From the NCBI RefSeq assembly GCF_018742245.1, contig NZ_CP036132.1, positions 3,467,001 through 3,531,000 of the forward strand: DNA of 64,000 bases, given 5' to 3'. How positions within the stretch are numbered: the stretch's first letter is position 1; every line of letters begins with the position of its first letter. The position numbers and the translations under genes were made by a program. Source of the stretch: Bacillus mycoides (lineage in GTDB: Bacteria > Bacillota > Bacilli > Bacillales > Bacillaceae_G). The notes under the pieces are model-generated. The model saw only the letters and a list, made by a program, of their open reading frames with translations, did not search any database and had not been told where the DNA came from. Positions 42,075 through 52,937 of this stretch are shown one piece after another.

Positions 42075-44021
42075 CTACATAACCCTCTTAAACATCTTCT
42101 CCAATTCATAAGTAGAATGATGCACCAGAATCGGTCTTCCATGCGGACATGTATACGGGTTTGTCGTCGTACGAAGTTCTTCAAGTAAAGCAAATATTTG
42201 ATCGTTCGTTAAATATTGATTTGCTTTTATGGAAGCTTTACAGCTCATCATGATGGCTGCTTCTTCTCGTAGTTTTTTAATATCTACTTTTTTTAGTTTG
42301 ACAACTTGCTCCATCATTTCATCGATAATTTCTGTTTCTTGTCCTTTCGGGAACCACGTTGGGTGCGAACGGACGATAAAGGATTGATGGCCGAATTGCT
42401 CCAAAAATAGTCCAACTTTTTTTAGTTCTTCTAACTGCTCTTCGACACGTAAAAATTCGGTAAGAGATAAATCAATACGATACGGTACAAGTAATTCTTG
42501 TACTTCTTGCGTAACTCGTCCCACTTTATCACGGAAATATTCATAATTGATGCGTTCCTGCGCTGCGTGCTGGTCGATCATATATAACCCTTTATCATTT
42601 TGAGCAAAAATATATGTTCCGTGCATTTGGCCAATTGGATAAAGCGGTGGTAAGTCATTACCGTTCATTTCAATCTCTTTTATTTCTCCAACTTCTTCTT
42701 CCAATTCCTCTAATTCAAAATCCTCTTCATTACTGTTCCATGATTTTTCTTCCCTGATCGGTTCTTCGATTATCGGTTTAGTAGTAGTTGGTTGCCAGCC
42801 TTCTTCTTCTCTTACCAGCGACTGTGGTGGCTGCCATTCTTGCTTCGGCGGTTGCCAAAGTTGCGCTGGCTGTTTTACAGTCGTTGTTTCTTCTTGTTTC
42901 TCATCCATTCCAGTCGGTAAAACGATGTTGGGCATTGGCGGTTCTTTCGGTTTTGTATGCTCAAACTGGAACTGCCCTTGCACACTTTCGTCTTTTTCTT
43001 TTTTCTTCGTTGTTACTCCTGCATCTGGAATGAGCTGTATTTTTTTGAATGTATCTTGCAATGTTTCTTCGATAAGTTTTAGCAATTCTTGTTCTTTACT
43101 AAAGCGAACTTCTAATTTTGCTGGATGTACGTTGACATCAACAAGCATTGGATCCATTTCAATTGATAAGAAGCCGATTGGGTATCGTCCGATTGGCAGT
43201 AACGTATGATATCCTTGCTGAATTGCTTTCATTAATACGAAATTTCGAACGTAACGGCCATTTACAATCGTTGACATATAGTTACGAGACGCTCTCGTTA
43301 CTTCAGGCAATGTTACATAACCTTTAATGGTAAAGTCTAGAGACTCAGCTTCAATCGGAATCAGCTTCTTCGCAACTTGAATGCTGTAAATCGATGCAAG
43401 TACTTGTCTTACATCACCGTTTCCTGATGTGTGAAGCAATTTCTTTTCATTATGAAACAGTTTTAACGATACTTCTGGATGAGACATTGCAATACGATAC
43501 ACGATATCTGTAATGTTCCCAAGCTCTGTATGAATAGTTTTCATATATTTAAGGCGCGCTGGTGTATTAAAGAATAAGTTTTGTACTGTAATATCTGTTC
43601 CTTTTCGGCTCGCCGTTTTCTCTTGTCTTATAATGTCTCCACCTTTAATAATAAGGTGTGTACCAGGCGCATCACCTGTGCTTGTGATTAATTCTAATTC
43701 ACTTACAGAAGCAATACTCGGCAGGGCCTCTCCGCGGAAACCGAGCGTTCTTATACGAAATAAATCATTTTCATCTTTAATTTTGCTCGTTGCGTGGCGT
43801 TCAAATGCAACGATACAATCTTCTTCTGCAATGCCATCTCCATTATCAATGATGCGAATTTTCGATAATCCAGCTTCTTCTAAGTGGATTTCAATAGATG
43901 TACTATTCGCATCGATGGAATTTTCCACGAGTTCTTTTACGACTGAGGCAGGGCGCTCTACTACTTCCCCTGCCGCAATTAAGTTAGAGAGTTGGTCATC
44001 GAGTTTGCGAATTTTCCCCAT
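42075..44021 (-). CDS. mutL: DNA mismatch repair protein MutL
   Basis: Mismatch-repair matchmaker and endonuclease, 648 residues. The N-terminal GHKL ATPase has [31 protein letters not shown] and RGEALPSI. The C-terminal endonuclease domain keeps the metal motif [14 protein letters not shown] (DQHAxxExxxxE) and the CPHGRP motif. The central linker is acidic and proline/tryptophan-rich with repeats of WQPP. It follows mutS after 8 bases in the conserved mutS-mutL operon. Confidence 0.96.
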   Translation of the reverse strand: MGKIRKLDDQLSNLIAAGEVVERPASVVKELVENSIDANSTSIEIHLEEAGLSKIRIIDNGDGIAEEDCIVAFERHATSKIKDENDLFRIRTLGFRGEALPSIASVSELELITSTGDAPGTHLIIKGGDIIRQEKTASRKGTDITVQNLFFNTPARLKYMKTIHTELGNITDIVYRIAMSHPEVSLKLFHNEKKLLHTSGNGDVRQVLASIYSIQVAKKLIPIEAESLDFTIKGYVTLPEVTRASRNYMSTIVNGRYVRNFVLMKAIQQGYHTLLPIGRYPIGFLSIEMDPMLVDVNVHPAKLEVRFSKEQELLKLIEETLQDTFKKIQLIPDAGVTTKKKEKDESVQGQFQFEHTKPKEPPMPNIVLPTGMDEKQEETTTVKQPAQLWQPPKQEWQPPQSLVREEEGWQPTTTKPIIEEPIREEKSWNSNEEDFELEELEEEVGEIKEIEMNGNDLPPLYPIGQMHGTYIFAQNDKGLYMIDQHAAQERINYEYFRDKVGRVTQEVQELLVPYRIDLSLTEFLRVEEQLEELKKVGLFLEQFGHQSFIVRSHPTWFPKGQETEIIDEMMEQVVKLKKVDIKKLREEAAIMMSCKASIKANQYLTNDQIFALLEELRTTTNPYTCPHGRPILVHHSTYELEKMFKRVM

Positions 44022-44029
44022 CTACTTAC

Positions 44030-46699
44030 TCATCCTTTCTTTAACTTTTTTTGTAGGCGATACAGTTCGTTCATCGCTTCTAAAGGTGTCATATCGAGTA
44101 AATCAATCTTTTTAATTTGTGCAAGTACTGCCGTTTCTTTTTGATCGAGCACAGGCTTGTCTTGTTTTTTCGAAGACTGTTCTCCTCCAAAGAAAGATAG
44201 TTGTGATTCTTCTTCTTTCTCTTCTTGTATTTTTGCCGGTTCTTCTTTTACAACAACTGGTTCTGGAGCAACTTCTTGCACTTTCACTTTCACTTCTACT
44301 CGTTTCGGAATAATAATTTCTTCTTGTCCCTCTAGTTGCGCTAACACTTCTTTCGCGCGAGCGATTAAGCTATCTGGAAGCTCGGCAAGTTGAGCAACGT
44401 GAATTCCGTAACTTTTATCAGCCGCTCCATCTTGAATTTTATGAAGGAAAACTACTTTTCCATTCTCTTCAATTGCTGAAACATGTACATTCTTTAGTTG
44501 GTCTAAACTTTCTTCTAACACTGTTAATTCATGATAATGTGTAGAGAATAATGTTTTCGCACCAATTTGGTCATGAATATGTTCAATGATTGCTTGTGCA
44601 AGTGCCATACCATCGTACGTAGATGTACCGCGTCCTATTTCATCGAATAAAATTAAACTTCTTTCTGATGCATTTGCAATTGCATTTTTCGCTTCTAACA
44701 TTTCAACCATAAATGTACTTTGACCTGAGATTAAATCATCTGCTGCACCAATTCTCGTAAAGATTTGATCGAAGACAGGTAATACTGCTTCGGTCGCTGG
44801 TACAAAGCAACCAATTTGTGACATAACAGTAACAAGTGCTAATTGTCTCATATACGTACTTTTACCAGACATGTTCGGTCCTGTAATTAAAAAGACATCC
44901 ATCTTCTCCGGCATAATACAATCATTCGGTACATACAATTTCCCGTTCAATACTTTTTCAACGACAGGATGACGACCATCTTTAATAAAGATTTCGCGCT
45001 TAGTTGTTAAAACAGGTTTTACAAACTGCTCTTCTTCACTAACTGTCGCAAAGCTTTGCAGTACGTCTAGTTCACTAATTACTTTCGCTAAGTGTTGCAA
45101 TTTCGGTATGAATACTTTTACTTCTTCGCGAAGTGCTGTAAATAAATCGTATTCTAATTGTACAATTTTCTCTTCTGCTTCTAAGATTAATGTTTCTTTT
45201 TCTTTTAGTTCATCTGTTATGAAACGTTCTGCATTTGCAAGTGTTTGTTTACGCTCATAGCGCCCTTCTGGAAGTGCTGCAAGATTCGCCTTCGTCACTT
45301 CAATGTAGTAGCCGAAAATACGGTTGTACCCAATTTTTAATGATTTAACCCCTGTAATATCACGCTCTCGTTTTTCAAGCTCAGCAATCCACGTTTTTCC
45401 GTTTTTACTAACGTAACGATATTGATCAAGCTTGTCATTATAACCGTCTTTAATAATATCTCCATCTTTAATAGAAAGCGGTGGGTTTTCTTGAATACTT
45501 CTTCCTAGTAATTCAGTTAAGCTCTCACACGGATCCGCACCTTGAATTAACCTTGCTGCATAAGCATTATCTAAAAGACTAATCGCTTCTAAAATAGCTG
45601 GTACTTGCAGTAAAGAACGTCTTAACTGTAATAAGTCCCGTGCATTTACATTACCAAATGCAACTTTCCCTGCTAAACGCTCTAAATCATATACTTCTTT
45701 TAACTTTTCTTTTAAATCTTCACGTAAAAAGTAATCATTTACAAACGTTTCAACCATTTCTAAACGCTCTTCAACTTTTTCTTTCTGGATAAGTGGACGT
45801 TCCATCCACTGTTTTAACATACGCCCACCCATAGCCGTTTTTGTTTTGTCTAATAGCCATAATAATGAGCCTGTCTTTTCCTTCGTGCGAAGAGTCTCTG
45901 TTAACTCTAAATTGCGTTTTGAATGCACATCAATTTTCATAAATTGATTCGTGTAATAAATTTCTACTGGTTGCAAGTGATCTAACGAACGTTTTTGTGT
46001 TCTTATCACATAGTTAAATAAGCGTCCAATTGCTTTAATTAATTTTGCTTGGGAAACATTTTTCACAAGATGTTCTAATCCTTCTGGAATAGTTGTTGCA
46101 TCTTCATACGAAATCGTCATTTTTAATGTTTCAGTTAATTTATTTAATTCATCTTTTGAAAATGTAGAATCTACAACAATTTCTTTTGAACCAGTTGCAT
46201 ACACTTCTAATAAAATATCTTCTACTGAACCTGTTAACAACGTCACTGTATTTTGTCCAGTCGTTAAGTCATTGCAAGCTAGCGCATAAGATCCATCTTC
46301 GAAATGTGTTAATGCTGCTAAGAAGTTATTCTCTTTCTCGTCTATTGTACGCCCTTCCATCATCGTTCCTGGCGTAATTAGTTGTACTACTTCACGGCGC
46401 ACTACACCTTTAGCTGTTTTTGGATCTTCCACTTGCTCACAAACAGCTACTTTATATCCTTTTTCAACAAGTTGTTCAATATAATTTTTAGCTGCATGAT
46501 GCGGTACACCGCACATCGGTATACGATCACTACTACCACCATCTCGGCTCGTTAATGTAATTTCAAGTTCATGAGCTGCTTTAACCGCATCCTCAAAGAA
46601 CATTTCATAAAAATCACCTAATCGGAAAAATAAAAAGGCATCTTGATAGTCTGCCTTAACCTTTAAGTATTGCTGTATCATAGGCGTATATTGCGTCAT
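44030..46699 (-). CDS. mutS: DNA mismatch repair protein MutS
   Basis: Mismatch-recognition ATPase, 889 residues. The mismatch-wedge motif is [10 protein letters not shown] (Phe-x-Glu) near residue 27. The connector, lever and clamp lie in the middle. The ATPase has Walker [14 protein letters not shown] and Walker B/signature [18 protein letters not shown]. The C-terminal tail is extended and charged ([24 protein letters not shown]) before the final dimer/beta-clamp region. First gene of mutSL. Confidence 0.97.
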   Translation of the reverse strand: MTQYTPMIQQYLKVKADYQDAFLFFRLGDFYEMFFEDAVKAAHELEITLTSRDGGSSDRIPMCGVPHHAAKNYIEQLVEKGYKVAVCEQVEDPKTAKGVVRREVVQLITPGTMMEGRTIDEKENNFLAALTHFEDGSYALACNDLTTGQNTVTLLTGSVEDILLEVYATGSKEIVVDSTFSKDELNKLTETLKMTISYEDATTIPEGLEHLVKNVSQAKLIKAIGRLFNYVIRTQKRSLDHLQPVEIYYTNQFMKIDVHSKRNLELTETLRTKEKTGSLLWLLDKTKTAMGGRMLKQWMERPLIQKEKVEERLEMVETFVNDYFLREDLKEKLKEVYDLERLAGKVAFGNVNARDLLQLRRSLLQVPAILEAISLLDNAYAARLIQGADPCESLTELLGRSIQENPPLSIKDGDIIKDGYNDKLDQYRYVSKNGKTWIAELEKRERDITGVKSLKIGYNRIFGYYIEVTKANLAALPEGRYERKQTLANAERFITDELKEKETLILEAEEKIVQLEYDLFTALREEVKVFIPKLQHLAKVISELDVLQSFATVSEEEQFVKPVLTTKREIFIKDGRHPVVEKVLNGKLYVPNDCIMPEKMDVFLITGPNMSGKSTYMRQLALVTVMSQIGCFVPATEAVLPVFDQIFTRIGAADDLISGQSTFMVEMLEAKNAIANASERSLILFDEIGRGTSTYDGMALAQAIIEHIHDQIGAKTLFSTHYHELTVLEESLDQLKNVHVSAIEENGKVVFLHKIQDGAADKSYGIHVAQLAELPDSLIARAKEVLAQLEGQEEIIIPKRVEVKVKVQEVAPEPVVVKEEPAKIQEEKEEESQLSFFGGEQSSKKQDKPVLDQKETAVLAQIKKIDLLDMTPLEAMNELYRLQKKLKKG

Positions 46700-46845
46700 G
46701 TCTTTCCTCCATAATTCTTACATAATAATCTATATTCATATATGTCACACTTCACGGACACCCATATCTCCTATTCCAGGAGTCTTTCCTCATTATAGCA
46801 CATTTCATAAGGAATCATGGTCATTCAGCACCACTTATGTACTGT

Positions 46846-46879
46846 AAAAAGCTAGGAAGAACTTCTCCCTAGCTTTCTC
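46846..46879 (-). terminator. Terminator of cotE
   Basis: AAAGCTAGG/CCTAGCTTT stem with an 11-base loop and TTTTTAC tail; adjoins the cotE stop at 46880. Confidence 0.83.
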
Positions 46880-47422
46880 TTACTCTTCTTCTGCGTCAAC
46901 GATAAAGTTCGGATCTAATTCTTCAAACTCATCATCATCGACTTGGAAATCCTCGTCTGATTCTACGCAACCTTCAGGATTTACACTTACACAAATTTTC
47001 GTTTCCCCAACTACTTCTGTTACAAATTCACGTTCTACCGTCACAACAATTTTATTACCATTTGGCGATACAAGAGCTTCTAAACAATTTGGCGGCTGAA
47101 TTACACGAGCGATAATTTCTAAATCGTCACCAGAAAAGTTTTTGTCACGATAACCAATGCTTACTTCATCATTGTAGTTAACACGTTCTGTTACAACTTC
47201 AGTCTTTGTGTTTCCATCAAATGAATACCAAGTGTTTACATCATAGAAACCTTCAATTTCCACATGTTTCCCATTCTTTCTCGCTTCGTACGAATGGTTA
47301 ATTACCCAGCACCCTAAAATACTTGTTGGCTCATTATTCGATTCACATGTATGCGTTGACTTTGTATACTTACGTCCTTTTCCAACCACTGCTTTTGTAA
47401 TAATCTCTCTAAATTCGGACAT
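46880..47422 (-). CDS. cotE: Outer spore coat morphogenetic protein CotE
   Basis: Spore coat assembly protein of 180 residues, made in the mother cell; needed for outer coat and exosporium attachment. Recognisable by [49 protein letters not shown], and the acidic C-terminal tail ([23 protein letters not shown]). It lies between miaB-ymcA and mutS, its normal place in Bacillus. Sporulation sigma-E/K control is expected; I did not assign a promoter. Confidence 0.95.
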   Translation of the reverse strand: MSEFREIITKAVVGKGRKYTKSTHTCESNNEPTSILGCWVINHSYEARKNGKHVEIEGFYDVNTWYSFDGNTKTEVVTERVNYNDEVSIGYRDKNFSGDDLEIIARVIQPPNCLEALVSPNGNKIVVTVEREFVTEVVGETKICVSVNPEGCVESDEDFQVDDDEFEELDPNFIVDAEEE

Positions 47423-47524
47423 TCGTAACCCTCCTCAATCACTATTCACTTAATCATATGCGTGACAATAGCGGAATGTGTCATTCTTTTTTTTGAGAAG
47501 AATTTACAATATAACTCACTAAAA

Positions 47525-47551
47525 AAAGAGATGTCAATAAGACATCTCTTT
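47525..47551 (-). terminator. Terminator of miaB-ymcA
   Basis: AAAGAGATGTC/GACATCTCTTT stem with a 5-base loop and T7 on the minus strand; its right arm overlaps the ymcA stop. Confidence 0.87.
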
Positions 47552-47981
47552 AACAACCACAATTTCCTTTTTTACTTTCTACCGCTGCACCAGTTTCACC
47601 CTTCAATACATCGCCACCAGTTGAAACTAATATTTCATCTGTTACATTGTTAGAAATGGTACTAGCAACTAACTGTAGTAAGTCATTTACATATGTTTGT
47701 GAAGATTTAAACTCCTGTACAACTGGGATATTATCCAACTTATCTTGAAGCGCATCAATTTCAGCTTCTACTTTTTTCAAAGCTTCCCATTTCCCATAAT
47801 GTTGCAAGTTTACTGCTTGTTTTTGCAAAGCTTTTATTTCTTCAATTGCTCGCTTTACATTTTCATTTTTATGAATTTGTGCTTCTGCTCGCTTAAAGAA
47901 ATCGACTTCTTCTGTTTCAGAGATCATTTTTGCTAATTCTTTCGCTTGCTCAACAATTTCATCTTTCGTATATACTTTCAT
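47550..47981 (-). CDS. ymcA: YmcA/RicA-family regulator
   Basis: YlbF/YmcA-family helical protein of 143 residues. In B. subtilis RicA(YmcA)-RicF-RicT form a complex carrying iron-sulfur clusters that stimulates RNase Y-dependent mRNA maturation and affects biofilm, competence and sporulation. Mostly heptad-rich helix (EIKALQKQAVNLQHYGKWEALKKVEAEIDALQDKL), with a C-terminal tail KKGNCGC whose cysteines fit cluster binding. It follows miaB by 3 bases. The RNase Y gene itself is in this window. Confidence 0.92.
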   Translation of the reverse strand: MKVYTKDEIVEQAKELAKMISETEEVDFFKRAEAQIHKNENVKRAIEEIKALQKQAVNLQHYGKWEALKKVEAEIDALQDKLDNIPVVQEFKSSQTYVNDLLQLVASTISNNVTDEILVSTGGDVLKGETGAAVESKKGNCGC

Positions 47982-47984
47982 CTA

Positions 47985-49514
47985 TTATTTCACCTCAATC
48001 GGTTCCTTAACCAATTCCCCGTTAAGAGACCAAGTTTTTGCTTCCGTTACTTTTACTTTCACAAGCTGACCAATTAAAGATTTTGAAGCAACAAAGTTTA
48101 CAAGTTTATTCGTACGTGTGTATCCTGCAAGTACTTCAGGGTTATTCTTACTTTCTCCATCAACTAATACTTCTACAATTTGTCCTATATAGCGCTTATT
48201 CTTATTAACTGCATATTCATTCACTAGTGTATTTAAGCGTTGTAATCGCTCTTTCTTCACTTCCATCGGCACATTATCCTGCATTTTTGCAGCTGGTGTA
48301 CCTTCACGCGGGGAATAAATAAATGTAAATGCCGTATCAAATCCTACTTCACGATATAACGACATCGTCTCTTCAAACTGCTCATCCGTTTCATTTGGGA
48401 AACCAACGATAATATCAGTCGTTAGTACTGCATTCGGAATGGTTTCTTTAATTTTTCGTACAAGCTCTAAATAGTGTTCTCGCGAATATTTACGCGCCAT
48501 AATTTTAAGCATATCTGTACTACCAGATTGAACTGGTAAGTGGATATGTTCTACTAGGTTACCACCTTTTCCAAGAACATCAATTAAATGATCATCAAAA
48601 TCACGTGGATGACTTGTTGTAAAACGAATACGTGCGATATCGATTTTACGAAGTTCATCCATTAAATCGCCAAGACCATATTGTATATCTTCAAAGTCTT
48701 TACCGTATGCGTTTACGTTTTGTCCAAGTAACGTAATTTCTCTATAACCGTTCGCAGCTAAATGGCGAATTTCTTTAATAATATCTTCTGGACGTCTGCT
48801 ACGCTCTTTTCCGCGTGTATACGGTACAATACAATATGTACAGAACTTATCACAGCCATACATAATATTTACCCAAGCTTTAATATCACCACGACGTACT
48901 TTCGGAAGGTTTTCAATTACATCCCCTTCTTTTGACCAAACTTCAACTACCGTCTCTTTTGAGAACATTGCGTCCTTTAAGATATACGGTAATCTATGAA
49001 TATTATGTGTACCAAACACCATATCTACATGCTGATTTTTTTGCATAATTTTATTTACAACAGATTCTTCTTGAGACATACAACCACATACACCAATTAA
49101 AAGATCCGGGTTTCTTCGCTTTAATGATTTTAAATGACCAAGTTCACCGAACACTTTATTTTCAGCATTTTCACGAATTGCACAAGTATTTAATAAAATC
49201 ACATCTGCCTCTTCAGTTGAAAAAGTTGGCTCATATCCAAGTGTTGTAAAAATCCCAGCCATTACTTCTGTATCATGTTCATTCATTTGACAGCCATATG
49301 TACGAATGTAAAACTTTCTTCCTGCGCCAAAATTGCGGAACTCTTCAGGTAAGCCAAAATCTCGTTCAATTTTAACTTCTTCTTTCCCACGCTTTTTCGC
49401 CAATTTCAAGGAAGGTGGTTGGTATACACTTTCAAAGTATTTACTATAATCTTTCTCTTCTTTTTTCGTAGAGGAATTTGCTTGTCGACTTGCTAATCGT
49501 TGTTGCTCGTTCAT
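47985..49514 (-). CDS. miaB: tRNA-2-methylthio-N6-dimethylallyladenosine synthase MiaB
   Basis: Radical-SAM methylthiotransferase that modifies A37 of tRNAs, about 509 residues. The N-terminal UPF0004 domain carries [23 protein letters not shown] and GVCGCMSQE (cluster 2). The radical-SAM CxxxCxxC is in [18 protein letters not shown]-terminal TRAM domain follows ([16 protein letters not shown]...). Start at [11 protein letters not shown] (49514) with AAAGGAGA upstream; the open frame continues 15 codons. The N-terminal 60 residues form a low-complexity extension usual in Bacillus. Confidence 0.95.
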   Translation of the reverse strand: MNEQQRLASRQANSSTKKEEKDYSKYFESVYQPPSLKLAKKRGKEEVKIERDFGLPEEFRNFGAGRKFYIRTYGCQMNEHDTEVMAGIFTTLGYEPTFSTEEADVILLNTCAIRENAENKVFGELGHLKSLKRRNPDLLIGVCGCMSQEESVVNKIMQKNQHVDMVFGTHNIHRLPYILKDAMFSKETVVEVWSKEGDVIENLPKVRRGDIKAWVNIMYGCDKFCTYCIVPYTRGKERSRRPEDIIKEIRHLAANGYREITLLGQNVNAYGKDFEDIQYGLGDLMDELRKIDIARIRFTTSHPRDFDDHLIDVLGKGGNLVEHIHLPVQSGSTDMLKIMARKYSREHYLELVRKIKETIPNAVLTTDIIVGFPNETDEQFEETMSLYREVGFDTAFTFIYSPREGTPAAKMQDNVPMEVKKERLQRLNTLVNEYAVNKNKRYIGQIVEVLVDGESKNNPEVLAGYTRTNKLVNFVASKSLIGQLVKVKVTEAKTWSLNGELVKEPIEVK

Positions 49515-49686
49515 CGGTAATCTCCTTTCACCCTTAACTATACACACTCTGTAGTCCATTTTAATGCGCTTAGACCCATCTCAATGATGTTAGATAGCTT
49601 GAGAGATAACTTGCCCTTTGAAACTTGAGTAATCGATCTAATCATCCGTAAGAATGAAGTCTTCCCCACACAAATAGACATTCCCT

Positions 49687-49849
49687 TTTATCCCGCTATT
49701 TGCGGGCAGTAGACTCCCACCTCAAAATTCGGCGAATACGAGGAAGTTAGGTGGGAGATAACTGCCCGTAACTGCCCGTAACTGCCCGATTGGTTCAACT
49801 AATAATTAGTGGGGGATAAACCTCCCCACTAATTAAAGTTTCACTTTAT
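49687..49849 (+). repeat. bcr1 repeat, full-length copy with a 10-bp tandem expansion
   Basis: 163 bases bounded by TTTAT at both ends, same block order as the copy at 18391-18548. Inside it, CTGCCCGTAA is present in tandem (two full units and a third ending CTGCCCGATT), whereas the other full copy has it once. The outer hairpins (CCCGCTATTTGCGGG and AATTAGTGGGG...CCCCACTAATT) are intact. The rest of the 588-base gap (49515-50102) shows nothing else besides the korB terminator. Confidence 0.85.
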
Positions 49850-50062
49850 CATTTCATCTTGTCCTATTGAAAAGCATATTGCTTTATCCCTATACACATT
49901 ATCATAGTATAGAGCCTTTAGCCAACTTTAACGAAGAAGAAGCCTTATCCTATATTACATTTCACAGTTAATGAACATGCTATTTTTATACAACGATTTA
50001 TATATTATTTTATCATTCTGAATTTTCTAAGTAAACAAATCTATTAATTATTTTTATTCACT

Positions 50063-50092
50063 CAAAAAGAAGGTTGCCAAGTGGCAACCTTC
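50063..50092 (-). terminator. Terminator of korAB
   Basis: GAAGGTTGCC/GGCAACCTTC stem, 4-base loop, then TTTTTGAG on the minus strand. Confidence 0.88.
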
Positions 50093-50102
50093 TCTCCGAT
50101 CA

Positions 50103-50969
50103 TTACATAAATTCAGCAACAAGCTCATCAAACATTTTCTGATCCATATTTAAATCAGCTTGCACTAAAGGCTTTTCACTATAGTCTTTTACAAGCTCTT
50201 GGTAAGAAGGCTGCTTTGTATTTTGATAAATTAAACCTGTTACTAACCCGTTCTTTTCCATTAATGTTTGCATAGCCATCATGCGGTTAGATGGATCATA
50301 TCCTTCTACTGTACTTAGTTTCGTTAAATTCTCTTTAAACCAATCATAAGTATTTACTTTATTGTAAGTAACACATGGACTAAATACATTAATTAATGAA
50401 AAGCCTTTATGGTTAATACCAGCTTCAATAATTTGCGTCAATTCTTTTAAATCACTTGAAAAGCTTTGCGCCACAAATGTCGCACCAGCTGTTAAAGCCA
50501 TTTCCATAACATTTAGTGATGGTTCAATTGAACCTTGTGGTGTACTTTTCGTTTTAAATCCAGCTTCACTACGTGGTGAAGTTTGACCTTTTGTTAATCC
50601 GTAAATTTGGTTATCCATTACGATGTACGTAATATCAATGTTACGACGAATAGAATGGATCGTATGTCCCATACCAATCGCAAAACCATCACCGTCACCA
50701 CCGGATGCAATAACTGTTAAATCACGATTTGCCATTTTCACACCTTGTGCAATCGGAAGAGCACGTCCGTGAATACTATGCAAACCATATGAATTAATAT
50801 ACCCTGAAATACGACCTGAACAGCCGATACCAGAAATAACAGCTAGCTCATCTGGATTTAAACCAACGTTAGCTGCCGCACGCTGAATCGCAGCCTGCAC
50901 CGAGAAGTCTCCGCAACCTGGGCACCAGTTTGGTTTTACACTGTTACGAAAGTCCTTAAATGTTGCCAT
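50103..50969 (-). CDS. korB: 2-oxoacid:ferredoxin oxidoreductase, beta subunit
   Basis: Thiamine-diphosphate-binding subunit of 288 residues; oxidative decarboxylation of a 2-oxoacid (2-oxoglutarate by family name) to acyl-CoA with reduction of ferredoxin. Seen: NWCPGCGDFSVQ at the N-terminus (cluster/TPP entry cysteines), ISGIGCSGRISGY, GGDGDGFAIGMGH (TPP Mg motif GDGD) and MDNQIYGLTKGQ. The third cysteine ligand region is FSPCVTYN. The start overlaps the end of korA by 14 bases, so translation is coupled. Confidence 0.93.
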   Translation of the reverse strand: MATFKDFRNSVKPNWCPGCGDFSVQAAIQRAAANVGLNPDELAVISGIGCSGRISGYINSYGLHSIHGRALPIAQGVKMANRDLTVIASGGDGDGFAIGMGHTIHSIRRNIDITYIVMDNQIYGLTKGQTSPRSEAGFKTKSTPQGSIEPSLNVMEMALTAGATFVAQSFSSDLKELTQIIEAGINHKGFSLINVFSPCVTYNKVNTYDWFKENLTKLSTVEGYDPSNRMMAMQTLMEKNGLVTGLIYQNTKQPSYQELVKDYSEKPLVQADLNMDQKMFDELVAEFM

Positions 50970-52713
50970 TTAATACAACCCCTTTTTTACATTCGTTGTA
51001 AATCTCTTTCGGCAAGAATGGATTTCCATCGTATTTTAAAAGACTAGAAATTTTCTCACCATTGCCAAGATTCATTTTCATAATGTTAGCAAGCTGACCA
51101 GTTGCATTGTTTTCTACTACTACAACACGCTTCGCTTTTTTCACAAGTGGATCGATTTCAGCTGTTGGGAACGGATGAATTAAACGTACATGGGCATGGT
51201 TTACTTTCATTCCTTCTTGTTCCAAACGCTGCATTGCCTCTTCGATCGCACCACGAGTTGAGTTAAAGCCAACTAACAATACGTCTGCGTCATCATGCTT
51301 AGCATTTTTGTAAATAGGGGTATTAAACTGCAAGTTCGCCATTTTACGGAAACGTTTGTCCATTTGATCTTTACGATTTAACGCTGATTCAGATGGTTTA
51401 CCCGTTTCATCATGTTCTACACCTGTAACATGGTGAATACCATTTTTCATACCAGGTAAAACACGTGGTGAAACTCCATCTTCTGTTACTTCATAACGCT
51501 TGAAGTATGCTTTATTTTCACGTTCTGGTAATTCTATTTCTAAATCAAGCTTACCGCGACGAATTTCAACTTTATCTAACTTAAGTGGTTCTACTGTTTG
51601 CTTTCCTAAAGAAAGCTGTAGATCTGTTAAGAAGATAACAGGCACTTGATATTCTTCTGCTAAGTTAAACGCTTCTACAATATCATAGAAAGCTTCTTCA
51701 ACTGTACTTGGCGCCATTACGATTTTTGGAATTTCACCATGCGTTCCGTAAATCATAGCCATTAAGTCAGACTGCTCTTGTTTTGTTGGTAAGCCCGTAC
51801 TTGGACCACCACGTTGTGTATCAATGATAACTAGTGGTGTTTCAGTAATACCTGCTAAACCAATTGCTTCCATCATTAATGAAAGACCAGGACCAGCAGA
51901 TGCTGTTAATGTACGAACACCAGCGTAGTTTGCACCGATCGCCATTGTACAAGCTGCGATTTCATCCTCAGTTTGGATTACTGTTCCGCCGACTTTCGGT
52001 AACTTTTTAATTAAATATTCCATAATTTCAGATGCAGGTGTGATTGGGTATGCGGACATAAAGCGAGCACCACCAGCTACCGCACCAAATGCGATTGCAT
52101 CGTTTCCAATCATAAACATGCGTTTCTTACCATCAGCTTTTTCAAGCTGCATCATGTTTACTTTCTCACCAAGCAATTCTTTCATATATTGAGAGCCGCG
52201 TTTAATTGCTTCCATATTCTTTTGAACGACTTGCTCCCCTTTACGACCAAAGATTTCTTCAACAACCTCTAAATAAGCTGTTTCGTCTAACCCTAATACC
52301 GAACTAGATGCCCCAACAGCAACCATATTTTTCATTAATGATGTGCCTAACTCTGAAGCAATATCTGTAAACGGTATCACATATAGATTTACATCTGTAT
52401 TATCAGGTATTGTTGGATTAAATTTCGCATCCGCAACTACAATTCCGCCCGGACGTAGTTCGTGGAAGTTAAAATCAATTGTTTCTTGATCAAAAGCAAT
52501 TAAAATATCTAAATCATCTGAGATCGCGCGTACTTCTGTTGTACTTACACGAATTTTATTATTTGTATGGCCGCCTTTAATACGTGATGAGAAGTGGCGG
52601 TAACCGTATAGGTAATATCCTAATCGGTTTAATGCAATACAGAAGATTTCCCCTGTACTTTCAATTCCTTCACCTTGTTGGCCTCCAACTTTCCATGAAA
52701 GTTGACTAATCAT
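50956..52713 (-). CDS. korA: 2-oxoacid:ferredoxin oxidoreductase, alpha (fused gamma-alpha) subunit
   Basis: 585 residues. The N-terminal gamma-type domain (about 1-180; VGGQQGEGIESTGEIF, HFSSRIKGGHTNN) is fused to the alpha domain (about 195-585; GNDAIAFGAVAGGARFMSAYPITPASEIMEYL, TASAGPGLSLMMEAIGLAG, QRGGPSTGLPTKQEQSDL). This two-subunit layout is typical of KorAB in Bacillus. It needs a ferredoxin; the only ferredoxin in the window is at 3918-4163. The pair is a separate operon upstream of miaB. Confidence 0.94.
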   Translation of the reverse strand: MISQLSWKVGGQQGEGIESTGEIFCIALNRLGYYLYGYRHFSSRIKGGHTNNKIRVSTTEVRAISDDLDILIAFDQETIDFNFHELRPGGIVVADAKFNPTIPDNTDVNLYVIPFTDIASELGTSLMKNMVAVGASSSVLGLDETAYLEVVEEIFGRKGEQVVQKNMEAIKRGSQYMKELLGEKVNMMQLEKADGKKRMFMIGNDAIAFGAVAGGARFMSAYPITPASEIMEYLIKKLPKVGGTVIQTEDEIAACTMAIGANYAGVRTLTASAGPGLSLMMEAIGLAGITETPLVIIDTQRGGPSTGLPTKQEQSDLMAMIYGTHGEIPKIVMAPSTVEEAFYDIVEAFNLAEEYQVPVIFLTDLQLSLGKQTVEPLKLDKVEIRRGKLDLEIELPERENKAYFKRYEVTEDGVSPRVLPGMKNGIHHVTGVEHDETGKPSESALNRKDQMDKRFRKMANLQFNTPIYKNAKHDDADVLLVGFNSTRGAIEEAMQRLEQEGMKVNHAHVRLIHPFPTAEIDPLVKKAKRVVVVENNATGQLANIMKMNLGNGEKISSLLKYDGNPFLPKEIYNECKKGVVLNGNI

Positions 52714-52937
52714 CTCCTACACCCCTTTTGGCTGCATTCATTGTAGTGTATTTTTTTACAGTATTAGTTTAGCATTTTTTATGCAAATAAACTACAATGG
52801 ACGCAAATTATGCCTCTTCTGATTTCCCTTAATCTTTAGTATAATGCTATTTCGTTCACCATTCTAGTATTAGGTCTTAAAAAAATCAATAAATTACCGC
52901 GAGTAAAATTTTTTTCTGATTTTTTAGAAATTAATAA

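Noticed and set aside
42002..42193. 63-residue minus-strand frame overlapping the end of mutL
   Set aside because: It overlaps the mutL 3' end in another frame and runs into the terminator; no independent ribosome site.
46765..46785. CTCCTATTCCAGGAG hairpin upstream of mutS
   Set aside because: Short stem with no tail and no known motif; likely chance.
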